A stretch of 62,590 bases of DNA from Novosphingobium rosa NBRC 15208 (GTDB lineage: Bacteria > Pseudomonadota > Alphaproteobacteria > Sphingomonadales > Sphingomonadaceae): assembly GCF_001598555.1 (NCBI RefSeq), contig NZ_BCZE01000053.1:1-62590 (forward strand). Reading direction: 5' to 3'. Position 1 is the first letter of the stretch. Each line of letters begins with the position of its first letter. The notes beneath the pieces were generated by a model. That model had not been told where the DNA came from, searched no databases, and was given only the letters and a program-made list of their open reading frames with translations. The translations under genes and the position numbers were made by a program. This document shows, piece after piece, positions 1 to 8,643 of the stretch.

Positions 1-16
1 CGGTGCTGGCAACCAT
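1..16 (-). CDS. Possible 5' end of a truncated gene
   Basis: An ATG on the minus strand at 16 is preceded at good spacing by a purine-rich ribosome-binding-like stretch (GAGGAAACGAG) and reads Met-Val-Ala-Ser-Thr out of the window. If real, it is a gene divergent from the TetR regulator and a possible target of it. Only five codons are visible, so no function can be given. Confidence 0.3.
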
Positions 17-185
17 GATGATCTCGTTTCCTCACGCTTGGCCCGGCCTCTTGCCCTTGCCGTGTGGCCGACCTTGTGCGTCAGGCGGGCGGCCAGCACA
101 ACCGGCAGCTTGCCCCTTGCGATTCCTTGCCTTGCTCGACCAAAGCCGACTTCGTGCCCGGGAAAAAACCGTGTATGACAAGCCG

Positions 186-845
186 ATGACCGGCCAGATT
201 CACGAGTCAAACACCATCGCGCCCCAGCCCAAGGTTTCGGCGCGCCCACGCTCTGCCCGCGCGGGCCGGATCGAGAGCGCGGTGAGCGCCGCCCAGCCCC
301 GGCGCCGCGATGCCGTGCAACGGCGTGAGGCGCTGATCAGCGCCGCGGCGGAATGTTTCGAGACGCGCGGCTATTCGGTGCCGCTGGAGGAAATCGCCGA
401 TCTGGCAGGCGTCGGTCGCGGCACGCTCTACCGCAATTTCCGCGACCGCGTGGCGCTGGCGCTGGCCATTTTCGAGCGCGAGATCGACGATCTGAACCCC
501 GATCATGAACGCAATCTGCCGCTGGATCAGGCCTTGCGCTCCATGGTGTTTCGCGGCGCGCGCATGTCCTCGCTCTTCACCCGCATGGCCGCCGAGGTGG
601 AGCTGACCGATGCCCAGCTCGCCGATTTCAAGGCGCTGGGCCAGCGCGCTCAGGTGGCGATGGAGCCGCTGGTCCGCCGCGCCCATGCCGCCGGCCAATT
701 GCGCAAGGACATCGGCCCGCCCGAGGTGCTGACCGCCGTGCGCATGCTGGGCGCCCTGTGCAAGACGATCAAATCCGACGAGGATATGGAGGCCCATATC
801 GATCTGGGCCTCAATCTGCTGATGAAGGGTTTGGGGCCGCGCTGA
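186..845 (+). CDS. TetR/AcrR-family transcriptional regulator
   Basis: Predicted 219-residue DNA-binding repressor. After a basic, proline-rich leader of about 40 residues comes a typical TetR N-terminal helix-turn-helix (about residues 48-95), with EEIADLAGVGRGTLYRNF as the recognition part; the C-terminal helices would bind ligand and dimerise. I chose ATG 186. GTG 171 is an alternative, and the open frame runs to position 3 only because the DNA is GC-rich. The gene ends 19 bases from the convergent end of a tripartite MFS efflux operon, and a TetR-like inverted repeat lies upstream of that operon (5033-5047). Control of the pump is therefore the likeliest role, by inference. Confidence 0.85.
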   Translation: MTGQIHESNTIAPQPKVSARPRSARAGRIESAVSAAQPRRRDAVQRREALISAAAECFETRGYSVPLEEIADLAGVGRGTLYRNFRDRVALALAIFEREIDDLNPDHERNLPLDQALRSMVFRGARMSSLFTRMAAEVELTDAQLADFKALGQRAQVAMEPLVRRAHAAGQLRKDIGPPEVLTAVRMLGALCKTIKSDEDMEAHIDLGLNLLMKGLGPR

Positions 846-864
846 AGCTTATGCCTGCCAGCGC

Positions 865-2271
865 CTAGTCATGCCAACCCAGGCCCAGAGCCTTGTTCAC
901 CGCAATAAAGTCCAGCGTCAGATCGGCATTGGCCTGCGCCAGCGAGAGCCCGGCCTGAAGGCGCGCATTCTCACGCCCGATCTGCTCCAGCCCCGAGGCC
1001 GTGCCCGCCGCGACACGCTGCGCGCCCAAGGCCTCGTCACGCTGCGCCGCGGCCTCGCCCTGCGCCAGATGCGCCAGACGCTGGCGCGCCGCGCCAAAGC
1101 GCGACAGGCTGCTCTCGGCATCCTCCAGAGCTTTGAGCACAGCGCTGCGGTATTGCGCCTCGGCGGTGTCGCGCTGGGCTTCGGACTGGCGCAGCACGGC
1201 ATGGGCCTTGCCCCAATCCAGCCCCGACCATTTCAGCTGAGGCAACAGGCCCCACGCTCCCATCGAGGGATCGACCAGATCGCCCAGCTTGCTGCCGCCC
1301 AGCCCCAGAATGCCGGTAAAGCTGATGTTCGGCAGCAGCTTGGCCTTGTTGACGCCGATCTGCGCCGTGCTGGCGGCCAGCGCCCTTTCGGCCACGCGCA
1401 CATCGGGCCGCTGCGCGATCAGCCGCGCCGGATCGCCGATGGCCACCTGAGCGGGCAGCGTGGGGATCGGCTGCGCCGCGCCAAGCTGCGCGTCCAGCGC
1501 GCCGGGCGCCTGGCCGGTCAGCACCGCCAGCTGGTTCATCGCCACCTCGGCCTGGGCCTGCAAGGGCGCGCCCTGCGCCAGCGTGGATTGCAGATCGGCT
1601 TGCGCGCGCTCGACATCCTGCTGGGTGGCGGTGCCCGCGGCCTGCCGCTGTTTCGTCAGATCCAGCGCATGGCTCTGGCGTTCGGCCAGCGCCACCAGCA
1701 GCGCCTTGCGGGTCTGGGCATCGCGCAAGTTGACATAGGCCTGCGCCACCTGCGCCGAAAGGCTGACCTGCGTATCGGCAAGGCTGGCCTGCCGCTGGCC
1801 GATGGTGGCGCGCGCCGCCTCATTGTTGCGGCGGTCCGCGCCCCACAGATCGGGCTCCCATGAGGCGGTCGCGCCCAGATTGTAGAAGGTGAAACTGGTG
1901 CGGTCGCCGCTGCCGCTGATCGGCGGAATGTCGAGATGAGCCGCCATGAAGCTGGGCGCCACGGTGGGCAGACCTGCCGCCTGGCGCTGGCGCAGAATGG
2001 CGCTCGCCTCACGGATGCGGGCCTGCGCCTCATCGATGGAGGGGTTATGCGCCAGCGCCGCGTCGATCAGCGCGGAAAGCTGGGGGTCGTTCAGGGGCTC
2101 CCACCAGCGGGCCAGAGCCGGGCCTGACGTGACCGCATCATCGCCGCGCGCAAAGGCCGGATTGGCCAGAGCGGCGGAAGATTTGGGCGGCCCGGCATAG
2201 TTCGGCCCCACAGTGCAAGCGGTTAATCCCAGCGGCAGAACCATGGCGAAAGGAAGGAAACGCATTGTCAT
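865..2271 (-). CDS. NodT-type outer-membrane efflux lipoprotein
   Basis: Outer-membrane channel of a tripartite pump, 468 residues. The start at 2271 gives a lipoprotein signal (LPLGLTACTVGPNY) with a lipobox Cys and the CxVGPNY opening typical of NodT/OprM-family proteins. Two OEP repeats follow, including the QRPDVRVAERALAAS stretch usual for the family. The longer upstream frame is rejected because it would bury the signal peptide and overlap the MFS gene. It is the last gene of an emrA-emrB-nodT-like operon, starting 8 bases after the MFS stop codon. A second NodT-type gene lies at 15874. Confidence 0.92.
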   Translation of the reverse strand: MTMRFLPFAMVLPLGLTACTVGPNYAGPPKSSAALANPAFARGDDAVTSGPALARWWEPLNDPQLSALIDAALAHNPSIDEAQARIREASAILRQRQAAGLPTVAPSFMAAHLDIPPISGSGDRTSFTFYNLGATASWEPDLWGADRRNNEAARATIGQRQASLADTQVSLSAQVAQAYVNLRDAQTRKALLVALAERQSHALDLTKQRQAAGTATQQDVERAQADLQSTLAQGAPLQAQAEVAMNQLAVLTGQAPGALDAQLGAAQPIPTLPAQVAIGDPARLIAQRPDVRVAERALAASTAQIGVNKAKLLPNISFTGILGLGGSKLGDLVDPSMGAWGLLPQLKWSGLDWGKAHAVLRQSEAQRDTAEAQYRSAVLKALEDAESSLSRFGAARQRLAHLAQGEAAAQRDEALGAQRVAAGTASGLEQIGRENARLQAGLSLAQANADLTLDFIAVNKALGLGWHD

Positions 2272-2279
2272 GACGGGCC

Positions 2280-3827
2280 TCAATGCATCGGCGCGCTGGG
2301 CGCGGCATCGCTGGGGAAAGGGCGAAGGAACAGGACCAGCGGCAGCACGATCAGCGTGCCGACCCCCATGATCCAGAAGATATCGTTGAAGGTCATCACC
2401 AGCGCCTGCGCCTGAATCTGCTGCTCCAGTTGAGGCACGGCGCGGGTGATCCCGCCCAGCGAGGCCACCTTGGCCTGCACCAGATGGCCATTGGCGTTGA
2501 GCGTTTCCTCGATGCGGCGGGCGTGGAACCATGAGCGCTGATCCTGCACGATGGCGATGCCCGCCAGCGCGAAGCTGCCCCCCAGATTCCGGAAGGCGTT
2601 GAACAACCCCGAGGCATCGCCCGAATCCTCACGCGAGACCGAGCGCACGCAGGCCTGACTCAGGAACAGCATGCCCAGAATCTGCCCGAAACCGCGCATC
2701 AGCTGCGAGGCGACAAAATCCCCGCCATCCGAAACAATGGTGAGATCGGTGTCGAACAGCGCCGAGGTGCCCATGATCAGCAACCCCGTCGCCACCGCGA
2801 TCCGCACATCGATGCGTTTTAGCAGGATCGGCACGATGGCCATCATGAACAGGCTGGGGATGCCCGAAAGCAGCACGATCTTGCCCGATTGCAAGGCGTT
2901 ATAGCCCGAAATCAGCGCCAGAAACTGCGGGATCGCATAGGAGGTGCCATAAAGCACCACGCCCAGCACGATGCCCATCAGCGCCACCGCCCCGAACTGC
3001 CGGTCAGCCAGTAGCCGCAGTTTGATGACCGGGCGTTTCGCCGTGAACTGGCCGATGGCGATGCTGATAAAACCGGTGGCCGAGACCACCGCCATCCAGC
3101 GGATCACATCCGAGGCGAACCATTGCTCACGCTGGCCCTCTTCCAGCAGCACGGTCAACCCGCCCAGTCCCAGCGCCAGCCCGAGGATGCCGAACCAGTC
3201 GGCCTCCTTGAACTGGTCGAGATGGCTCTTTTCATGCGGCAGGCCGATGATCAGCAGCGCCAGCAACGCAATGCAGACCGGCAGGTTGAGGAAAAAGGCA
3301 TAGTGCCAACTGACATTCTCCGTCAGCCAGCCCCCGATCAAGGGCCCCATCACCGGCCCCATGATCGCCGTAACGCCAAAGGCGGCGATGCCGATGGGTT
3401 GCTGGCTGCGCGGCAAACGCATGGCAATGATGGTCTGCGCGGTGGGGATCAGCGCCCCGCCGGTAAAGCCCTGCCCCACGCGGCCGATGATCATCTGCGG
3501 CAGCGTGCCCGCCATGCCGCACATCATCGAAAAGAGCGTAAAAAGACTCGCGGCGATCAGCAGAAAGGTGCGCAGCCCCAGCACCCGCTGGAACCATGCG
3601 GCCAGCGGGATGATGACGATTTCCGCCACCAGATAGCTGGTCGCCACCCAGGTGCCCTCGGTGCCGGACGCGCCGATTTCGCCCTGAATGGTGGGCAGCG
3701 CGGAGTTGACGATCGAAATGTCGAGCGTCGCCATCAGCGCGCCCAGGGTGCCCGCCGCCACGGCGAGCCATGCGGTCAGATCCGCCTTTTCGGGCGGCGG
3801 CGGCGGATGGGGCAGGTCGCCGACCAT
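2280..3827 (-). CDS. emrB: DHA2-family (EmrB/QacA) MFS drug efflux permease
   Basis: 515-residue inner-membrane proton-drug antiporter with the 14 membrane spans expected of DHA2. Visible landmarks are the DHA2 motif LDISIVNSALPTIQGEIG in the first span, GRVGQGFTGGALIPTAQ in the motif-B region, and the antiporter motif C GVTAIMGPVMGPLIGGW. The N terminus is short and proline-rich (HPPPPPEK). It lies between the adaptor gene (3 bases upstream) and the NodT gene (8 bases downstream), which indicates one transcript and one EmrAB-TolC-type complex. The symbol reflects family membership; the substrate cannot be read from the sequence. Confidence 0.92.
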   Translation of the reverse strand: MVGDLPHPPPPPEKADLTAWLAVAAGTLGALMATLDISIVNSALPTIQGEIGASGTEGTWVATSYLVAEIVIIPLAAWFQRVLGLRTFLLIAASLFTLFSMMCGMAGTLPQMIIGRVGQGFTGGALIPTAQTIIAMRLPRSQQPIGIAAFGVTAIMGPVMGPLIGGWLTENVSWHYAFFLNLPVCIALLALLIIGLPHEKSHLDQFKEADWFGILGLALGLGGLTVLLEEGQREQWFASDVIRWMAVVSATGFISIAIGQFTAKRPVIKLRLLADRQFGAVALMGIVLGVVLYGTSYAIPQFLALISGYNALQSGKIVLLSGIPSLFMMAIVPILLKRIDVRIAVATGLLIMGTSALFDTDLTIVSDGGDFVASQLMRGFGQILGMLFLSQACVRSVSREDSGDASGLFNAFRNLGGSFALAGIAIVQDQRSWFHARRIEETLNANGHLVQAKVASLGGITRAVPQLEQQIQAQALVMTFNDIFWIMGVGTLIVLPLVLFLRPFPSDAAPSAPMH

Positions 3828-3830
3828 GGC

Positions 3831-4940
3831 TTAGCGCGCCTCATCCTTGGCAGCTTTGGTGTTGACGATGGTCGTCACCGACAGGCCCGGCACCAGCAGG
3901 CGGCGGGTGGCGGCATCGGCATCGATGCGGATGCGCACCGGCACGCGCTGCACGATCTTGGTGAAATTGCCCGTGGCATTGCTGGGCGGGATCAGCGAGA
4001 ACTGCGCCCCCGTGCCCGGCGCCATGCTTTCCACCGTGCCATTGACGGCGCGGCCACCCAGCGCATCGACCTTGATCTTCACCGGCTGACCGGGGCGCAT
4101 CAGCTCTAGCTGGGTTTCCTTGAAATTGGCGGTGACGTAGATCTTGCTCAGCGGCACCAGCGTCATCAGGCGGGTGCCCGCCTGCACATACTGGCCCGGG
4201 GTGACGGTCTTGTCGCCGATGCGGCCATCCTCGCTGGCGCGGATCAGCGTGGCGTCGACATCGACATTCGCCGCCGCCAGCTGAGCCTTGCCGCCCGCGC
4301 CCTGCGCCTTGGCCTGCTCGATCTGCGCCTGAAGCGAGGCGATCTTGCGCTGCTGGCCCAGAATGGCGGCCTGCTGCGCGCGCACCTGCGCCGCCGACTG
4401 CTGGGCATTGCTGCGCAATTGCGCCAGCTGCTGGCCCTGTTCCGCGCCGCTGGCCACCAGCGGCGTGTAGCGGCGCACCTGCTCGGCATCATAGGCGGCC
4501 TTGGCCTGCGCCACGACCAGCTGCGCGCGCGCCTGCTCGATGGCGGCTTCCTGCTCGCCTATCCCGGCCTTGGCGCTAGCGATCAGCGCATCGGCCACCT
4601 CGATCTGCGCCGAGGCCTGCGAGGATTTCGCCTGGAAATCGCGGGCATCGATGCGCACCAGCGGCGTGCCCGCCTTCACATCCTGATTGTCCGTCACCAG
4701 CACCTGGGCGACGTAACCGGCGATGCGCGGCGAGACGACCACCGAATCGACCTGAATCGTCGCGTCATTGGTGTCTTCGAGATATTTGCCGGTGGTTTCG
4801 TAATTGACCAGCCAGATGCCGCCGCCAACCAGCGCCGTCACGCCCAGAACCGAGAGAATCAGCCGCGCACGGCCCGCCTTGGCCGGCGTTTCGGCCTCCT
4901 CGGGGGCAGGGGTCTGGGCGGGGGAGGAAGGCTCGCTCAT
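3831..4940 (-). CDS. emrA: EmrA/HlyD-family periplasmic adaptor
   Basis: 369-residue membrane-fusion protein that links the MFS permease to the NodT channel across the periplasm. A cytoplasmic Pro/Glu/Ala leader is followed by one membrane anchor (about residues 27-46, LILSVLGVTALVGGGIWLV). Then come the lipoyl half-motif SPRIAGYVAQVLVTDNQDVK, a long Ala/Gln-rich coiled-coil hairpin (about 105-215), and the beta-barrel segment with GDKTVTPGQYVQAGT. It is the first gene of the operon; a candidate TetR operator lies about 95 bases upstream. Confidence 0.92.
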   Translation of the reverse strand: MSEPSSPAQTPAPEEAETPAKAGRARLILSVLGVTALVGGGIWLVNYETTGKYLEDTNDATIQVDSVVVSPRIAGYVAQVLVTDNQDVKAGTPLVRIDARDFQAKSSQASAQIEVADALIASAKAGIGEQEAAIEQARAQLVVAQAKAAYDAEQVRRYTPLVASGAEQGQQLAQLRSNAQQSAAQVRAQQAAILGQQRKIASLQAQIEQAKAQGAGGKAQLAAANVDVDATLIRASEDGRIGDKTVTPGQYVQAGTRLMTLVPLSKIYVTANFKETQLELMRPGQPVKIKVDALGGRAVNGTVESMAPGTGAQFSLIPPSNATGNFTKIVQRVPVRIRIDADAATRRLLVPGLSVTTIVNTKAAKDEAR

Positions 4941-5032
4941 CGCTCTCTCTCAATCTCTTGGCAGCAGTGTGGCAGGCCGTGTCCTTCGGCCATGGGCATC
5001 CGCAGGAGCGGCTGACCGGACGCACCCATAAA

Positions 5033-5047
5033 CGGACACTTTGTCCG
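5033..5047. promoter_or_regulatory. TetR-like operator of the emrAB-nodT operon
   Basis: Perfect inverted repeat CGGACA-CTT-TGTCCG, in the size range of TetR-family operators, in the 228-base gap upstream of the emrA-like gene. Read on the minus strand, TTGGTG and GTTTAT flank it at about promoter spacing, so a bound repressor would cover the promoter. The symmetry is seen; the regulator assignment (gene at 186-845) is inference. Confidence 0.5.
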
Positions 5048-5098
5048 CTTCCACCAAAAAATGCATAGGAGCACGAAAAGAGGGCGCGCAGGCGCAAG

Positions 5099-5133
5099 GG
5101 TTTGGCAGGGGCAGGATGCCCCCTGCTCAAACC
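5099..5133 (-). terminator. Imperfect hairpin after nitronate monooxygenase gene
   Basis: GGTTTG...CAAACC encloses CAGGGGCA...TGCCCCCTG, giving a long imperfect stem 36 bases beyond the stop codon at 5169. There is no convincing U-tract, so a transcript end is only plausible. Confidence 0.35.
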
Positions 5134-5168
5134 TCCAAGCGGTTGTTTTGATCCCGCGAAAGGCGGTG

Positions 5169-6227
5169 TCAGCCTTGCGCCTCGGCCAGTTCGCGCACGA
5201 GCAGGGCGACGAGATCTGCGGCGGGCAAGGCACGCGCCAGCGGAGCCCCCTGCCCGGCCCATTGCGCGGCAAAACCGCTTTCGCCTTGCGCCTTGGCGGC
5301 GGCGTTCAAGGCTTTTCCGGCGTCATAGGTGCGGGGGTAATCGGGAGGCTGCAGCCCACCCAGCGTGGCCTCCAAAGCGGTAAAGCGGTTGGGCAAACTG
5401 CGCGCGATCCGGCCCGAGATCAGCCTTGTGAACACAGTATGCCCCGCCCCCGGCCCGGCCAGAGCCGCGCGAAACGCCGCATCGGCGGCGCTTTCCGGGC
5501 AGGGCACGAAAGCGGTGCCCAGTTGCGCGGCGACAGCGCCCAGCTTCAGCGCGGCGGCGATCCCCGCGCCATCCATGATCCCGCCCGCCGCGATCACCGG
5601 CAAGCGCCCCTGTGCCACCAGCAGCCGGGTCAGCGCCAGCGTGCCGAGCCGGTCGTCCTGCGCGCGGGGATCGAAGATGCCGCGATGGCCACCCGCCTCG
5701 ATGCCCTGCGCCACCACCGCATCGACGCCGGCATCGGCCACCGCCAGCGCCTCGGCGGGGCTGGTGGCGCAGGCCAGAAGCACGATGCCCGCCGCTTTCA
5801 GCGCCGCGATCGCTTCCGCCGAGGGCAGGCCGAAATGGAAGCTGACCACCGAGGGGCGCGCCTCCAGCAGCAGGGCCAGCATGGCGGGATCGTCGGCAAA
5901 GCTGGTGTAGATGGTGGAAAGCTGCGCGGGCGGCTGCGCGCCGAACTCCGCAAAACCGGGGGCCAGAGCCTGCAGCCACGCCGCCTCCCGCGCGGGATCG
6001 GCCTGCGGCGTGGCATGGACGAAGAGATTGACGTTGAACGGCCGCCTGGTCAGCGCGCGGGCCTTGGCGATCATCGCGCTGGCGCCCGCGGCATCGGTCG
6101 CGCCCACCGCAATCGAGCCCAGAGCGCTCGCGTTGCTGACCGCCGCCGCCATCTCCGGCGTGGAAACACCGGCCATCGGCGCCTGCACCAGAGGAAGCGT
6201 CACGCCAAGCTGATCGAGGAAACTCAT
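5169..6227 (-). CDS. Nitronate monooxygenase (2-nitropropane dioxygenase family)
   Basis: FMN-dependent TIM-barrel enzyme of 352 residues that oxidises alkyl nitronates such as propionate 3-nitronate, a detoxification role. Visible features are LVQAPMAGVSTPEMAAAVS at the N terminus, the class-I signature QGIEAGGHRG with the conserved His near residue 181, and the FMN-phosphate loops VIAAGGIMDG (about 211-220) and LGTAFVPCPES (237-247). ATG 6227 was chosen because the family core starts within 15 residues; the open frame upstream reads no family sequence. It is divergent from trhO. Confidence 0.88.
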   Translation of the reverse strand: MSFLDQLGVTLPLVQAPMAGVSTPEMAAAVSNASALGSIAVGATDAAGASAMIAKARALTRRPFNVNLFVHATPQADPAREAAWLQALAPGFAEFGAQPPAQLSTIYTSFADDPAMLALLLEARPSVVSFHFGLPSAEAIAALKAAGIVLLACATSPAEALAVADAGVDAVVAQGIEAGGHRGIFDPRAQDDRLGTLALTRLLVAQGRLPVIAAGGIMDGAGIAAALKLGAVAAQLGTAFVPCPESAADAAFRAALAGPGAGHTVFTRLISGRIARSLPNRFTALEATLGGLQPPDYPRTYDAGKALNAAAKAQGESGFAAQWAGQGAPLARALPAADLVALLVRELAEAQG

Positions 6228-6346
6228 GGGCCATCCTTTCCTGCGGCAGTCTTTTTTCCTGCCTAGCCCGCCCCCGGCAAGGCAGCAATTGGACAGAGGT
6301 CGATCCCCACCTTCAAGAAAGCCGCATTTCCCGCTATGGGCGCGCC

Positions 6347-7321
6347 ATGACCGAGCCCCTGCTGACCGTTGCCGCACTCTATCAGTTCGCGCCCTTTGCC
6401 GATTGCGCCGCCCTGCGCGCGCCCTTGCAGGCGCTGTGCGACGAACAAGGCATCAAGGGCACGCTGCTGCTGGCGCCGGAGGGGATCAACGGCACCGTCG
6501 CGGGCGCGGATCAGGCCATCGCGCATCTGCTGCAGCATATCCGCGCCCTTCCGGGCTGCGCCGGGCTGGATGTGAAGTTCTCCACCGCGCCCGCCATGCC
6601 CTTTCACCGCATGAAGGTGCGCATCAAGCGCGAGATCGTCACCATGGGCCAGCCCGACATCGATCCGCTGGCCAGCGTGGGCACCTATGTCGAGCCGCGG
6701 GACTGGAACGCGCTGATCGCCGATCCCGGCACCATCGTGATCGACACGCGCAACGATTACGAAGTGGCCGTGGGCACTTTCGCGGGCGCCATCGATCCGC
6801 AGACCCGCAGCTTCAGCGAATTTCCCGCATGGTTCCGGCAGCAGCGCGAAAAGCTGCTGGGCGCCGTTCAAACTGGGGGCAAACCGCCCAAGGTGGCGAT
6901 GTTCTGCACCGGCGGCATCCGCTGCGAAAAATCCACCGCCTTCCTGAAAGCCGAAGGGGTGGAGGAAGTCTATCACCTCAAGGGCGGCATCCTCAACTAT
7001 CTGGAACAGGTGCCGGAAACCGACAGCCTGTGGCAAGGCGAATGCTTCGTCTTCGACCAGCGCGTCACCATCGGCCACGGGCTGGCGCAGGGCAGCCACC
7101 TGCTCTGCCACGCCTGCCGCCGCCCGATCACGCAGGACGACACCGCCTCGCCGCTCTATGAGGAGGGCGTCAGCTGCCCGGCCTGCCACGGCGAGCGCAC
7201 CGATGCCCAGCGCGCCTCCTACCGCGAAAGGCACAAGCAGGAGGCGCTGGCCGCCCGGCGCGGGGAGGCCCATCTGGGCGCGCGCCACGATCTGCGCCAC
7301 GGAAGCGACATGCCCTCCTGA
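6347..7321 (+). CDS. trhO: tRNA uridine(34) hydroxylase TrhO (YceA family)
   Basis: 324-residue rhodanese-domain enzyme that makes 5-hydroxyuridine at the wobble base of tRNA, using oxygen rather than prephenate. An N-terminal acylphosphatase-like region contains LAPEGINGTVAG and PFHRMKVRIKREIVTMG. The rhodanese domain carries VIDTRNDYEVAVGTF and the catalytic loop FCTGGIRCEKS (Cys about 187 and 193). A C-terminal Cys-rich segment (CHACRRP, CPACHGE) fits the family. The ATG at 6347 gives the standard N terminus. It is preceded by a divergent gene and followed by an FMN reductase gene. Confidence 0.93.
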   Translation: MTEPLLTVAALYQFAPFADCAALRAPLQALCDEQGIKGTLLLAPEGINGTVAGADQAIAHLLQHIRALPGCAGLDVKFSTAPAMPFHRMKVRIKREIVTMGQPDIDPLASVGTYVEPRDWNALIADPGTIVIDTRNDYEVAVGTFAGAIDPQTRSFSEFPAWFRQQREKLLGAVQTGGKPPKVAMFCTGGIRCEKSTAFLKAEGVEEVYHLKGGILNYLEQVPETDSLWQGECFVFDQRVTIGHGLAQGSHLLCHACRRPITQDDTASPLYEEGVSCPACHGERTDAQRASYRERHKQEALAARRGEAHLGARHDLRHGSDMPS

Positions 7322-7411
7322 TAGCTCCATGCCTGCGCTGCAAAAAACCGATGGCCGGATCGCGCTCTGATGCGTTCCTCTCTCGTTGGTTCACGGCAAG
7401 GAGGAACAGGC

Positions 7412-7969
7412 ATGAGCGTTGAACATAAGGTCGCGGTGCTGGTCGGCAGCCTGCGCAAGGAGTCGATCAACCGCAAGCTGGCTCACGCCTTCATCGAGCT
7501 GGCGCCCGCCGAACTGCAGCTCTCCATCGTGGAGATCGGCGACCTGCCGCTCTACAATCAGGATCTGGACGACACACCCCCCGCCCCATGGACCCGCTTC
7601 CGCGACGAGATCGCGCAGGCCCGCGGCGTGCTGTTCATCACCCCCGAATACAACCGCTCGGTGCCCGGCGTGCTGAAGAACGCCATCGACATCGGCTCGC
7701 GCCCCTATGGCCACAGCGTGTGGAACGGCAAGCCCGGCGCGGTGATCACCGCCTCGCCCGGCGGGATCGGCGGCTTTGGCGCCAACCACCATCTGCGCCA
7801 GTCCCTGGTCTTCCTCAACGTGCCCGCCATGCAGCAGCCCGAGGCCTATCTGGGCCATGCCGACCAGTTGCTCGACGCGCAGGGCAAGGTCAGCAGCGAG
7901 GGCAACCGCAAGTTCCTCACCAGCATCATCGAGGCCTTCGCGCACTGGGTGGACATCCACCACTACTGA
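7412..7969 (+). CDS. NAD(P)H-dependent FMN reductase (flavodoxin-like fold)
   Basis: 185-residue flavin reductase or quinone reductase. VAVLVGSLRKESINRKLA is the FMN-phosphate loop of the family, and FITPEYNRSVPGVLKNAID is its second signature; SPGGIGGFGANHHLRQ is the third. A strong AAGGAGGA at 7398-7405 fixes the start at 7412, so the in-frame upstream methionines are not used. The stop codon TGA is the first triplet of a palindromic repeat (7967-8017). Confidence 0.92.
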   Translation: MSVEHKVAVLVGSLRKESINRKLAHAFIELAPAELQLSIVEIGDLPLYNQDLDDTPPAPWTRFRDEIAQARGVLFITPEYNRSVPGVLKNAIDIGSRPYGHSVWNGKPGAVITASPGGIGGFGANHHLRQSLVFLNVPAMQQPEAYLGHADQLLDAQGKVSSEGNRKFLTSIIEAFAHWVDIHHY

Positions 7970-8017
7970 GCATCGTGCGAAAAAGTGGGCGCCGGTTTTT
8001 CGCAAAAACGATGCGAC
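7967..8017 (+). repeat. Extragenic palindrome, family A copy 1
   Basis: Reads TGA-GCATCGTGCGAAAAAGTGG, then GCGCCGGTTTTTCGCAAAAACGATGCG in separate arms: outer arms CATCGT/ACGATG and inner arms GCGAAAAA/TTTTTCGC. It begins exactly at the stop codon of the FMN reductase. Two other copies lie at 45858-45906 and 49384-49433. Confidence 0.85.
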
Positions 8018-8157
8018 AACAAAAATCTGGGGCGATGCATGTTTCATGCATCATGCATCCCCCAGCCGGAACAAGCGGGGTCGATGGCTCGTTGTCCTTG
8101 CATGAAACCCGGCTTTTGGGCGCGATGCCCTTTACCGCCATAAAAAGGGAACGAGCC

Positions 8158-8457
8158 ATGCCCCGCCAGATCGATCCAACCGAAGAAGACAACAGCGAAC
8201 AGCGCGACGAAGGCCAGGCACAGGATGTCGCCCAGGACGCCCTCGAGCGCCAGACAGGCCTCTATGAGGACAGCGGCAAGGGCGACGAAAACGATCCCAC
8301 CGAGATCCTGCCCGACGACGTGCCCGATCTGATCGACACCATGAACCAGATGATCAGCAGCGGCCAGATCGACAATGGCGCTTATGCCGGTGAGCCCGTC
8401 CATGACGACGAGGAAGGGTTTCTGGGCAACACCGATAGCGATGAGGATGATGAGTAG
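8158..8457 (+). CDS. Small acidic protein of unknown function
   Basis: 99-residue protein that I do not assign to a family with confidence. It is strongly acidic from end to end (EEDNSEQRDEGQ near the start, NTDSDEDDE at the C terminus), has few aromatic residues, no signal peptide and no membrane segment, so it is probably soluble and partly disordered. The start ATG 8158 follows AAAGGGAACGAG at good spacing. The open frame extends about 190 codons upstream into the reductase gene, but that part is a shadow. A family-B palindrome begins 18 bases after the stop. Confidence 0.7.
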   Translation: MPRQIDPTEEDNSEQRDEGQAQDVAQDALERQTGLYEDSGKGDENDPTEILPDDVPDLIDTMNQMISSGQIDNGAYAGEPVHDDEEGFLGNTDSDEDDE

Positions 8458-8475
8458 GCGATTGAAGGGAGAGAC

Positions 8476-8540
8476 GATGCGAGGGCCATAAGCGTGCGCT
8501 TGTCGCACGCGACGAGCGTTGGCGCCCTCGCGCTCCCTTT
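8476..8540 (+). repeat. Extragenic palindrome, family B copy 1 (long variant)
   Basis: GATGCGAGGGC and GCCCTCGCGCTCCC form the outer stem around internal Cys/Ser-codon-free hairpin DNA (GTGCG...CGCAC). It is the longest of five copies; the others are 28-30-base near-perfect palindromes at 40955, 41154, 53576 and 54614. It lies 18 bases downstream of the small acidic gene and in its sense orientation. Confidence 0.75.
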
Positions 8541-8643
8541 AAGGCCTGCCCTGCGTACAACCCATCCGGCTGGCCATCGGCTGGATGCGCGTTCACAGGG
8601 TTTCCGGACCTGCTTGCTGGCGTTCCGGCCGAGGAGGAATGGC

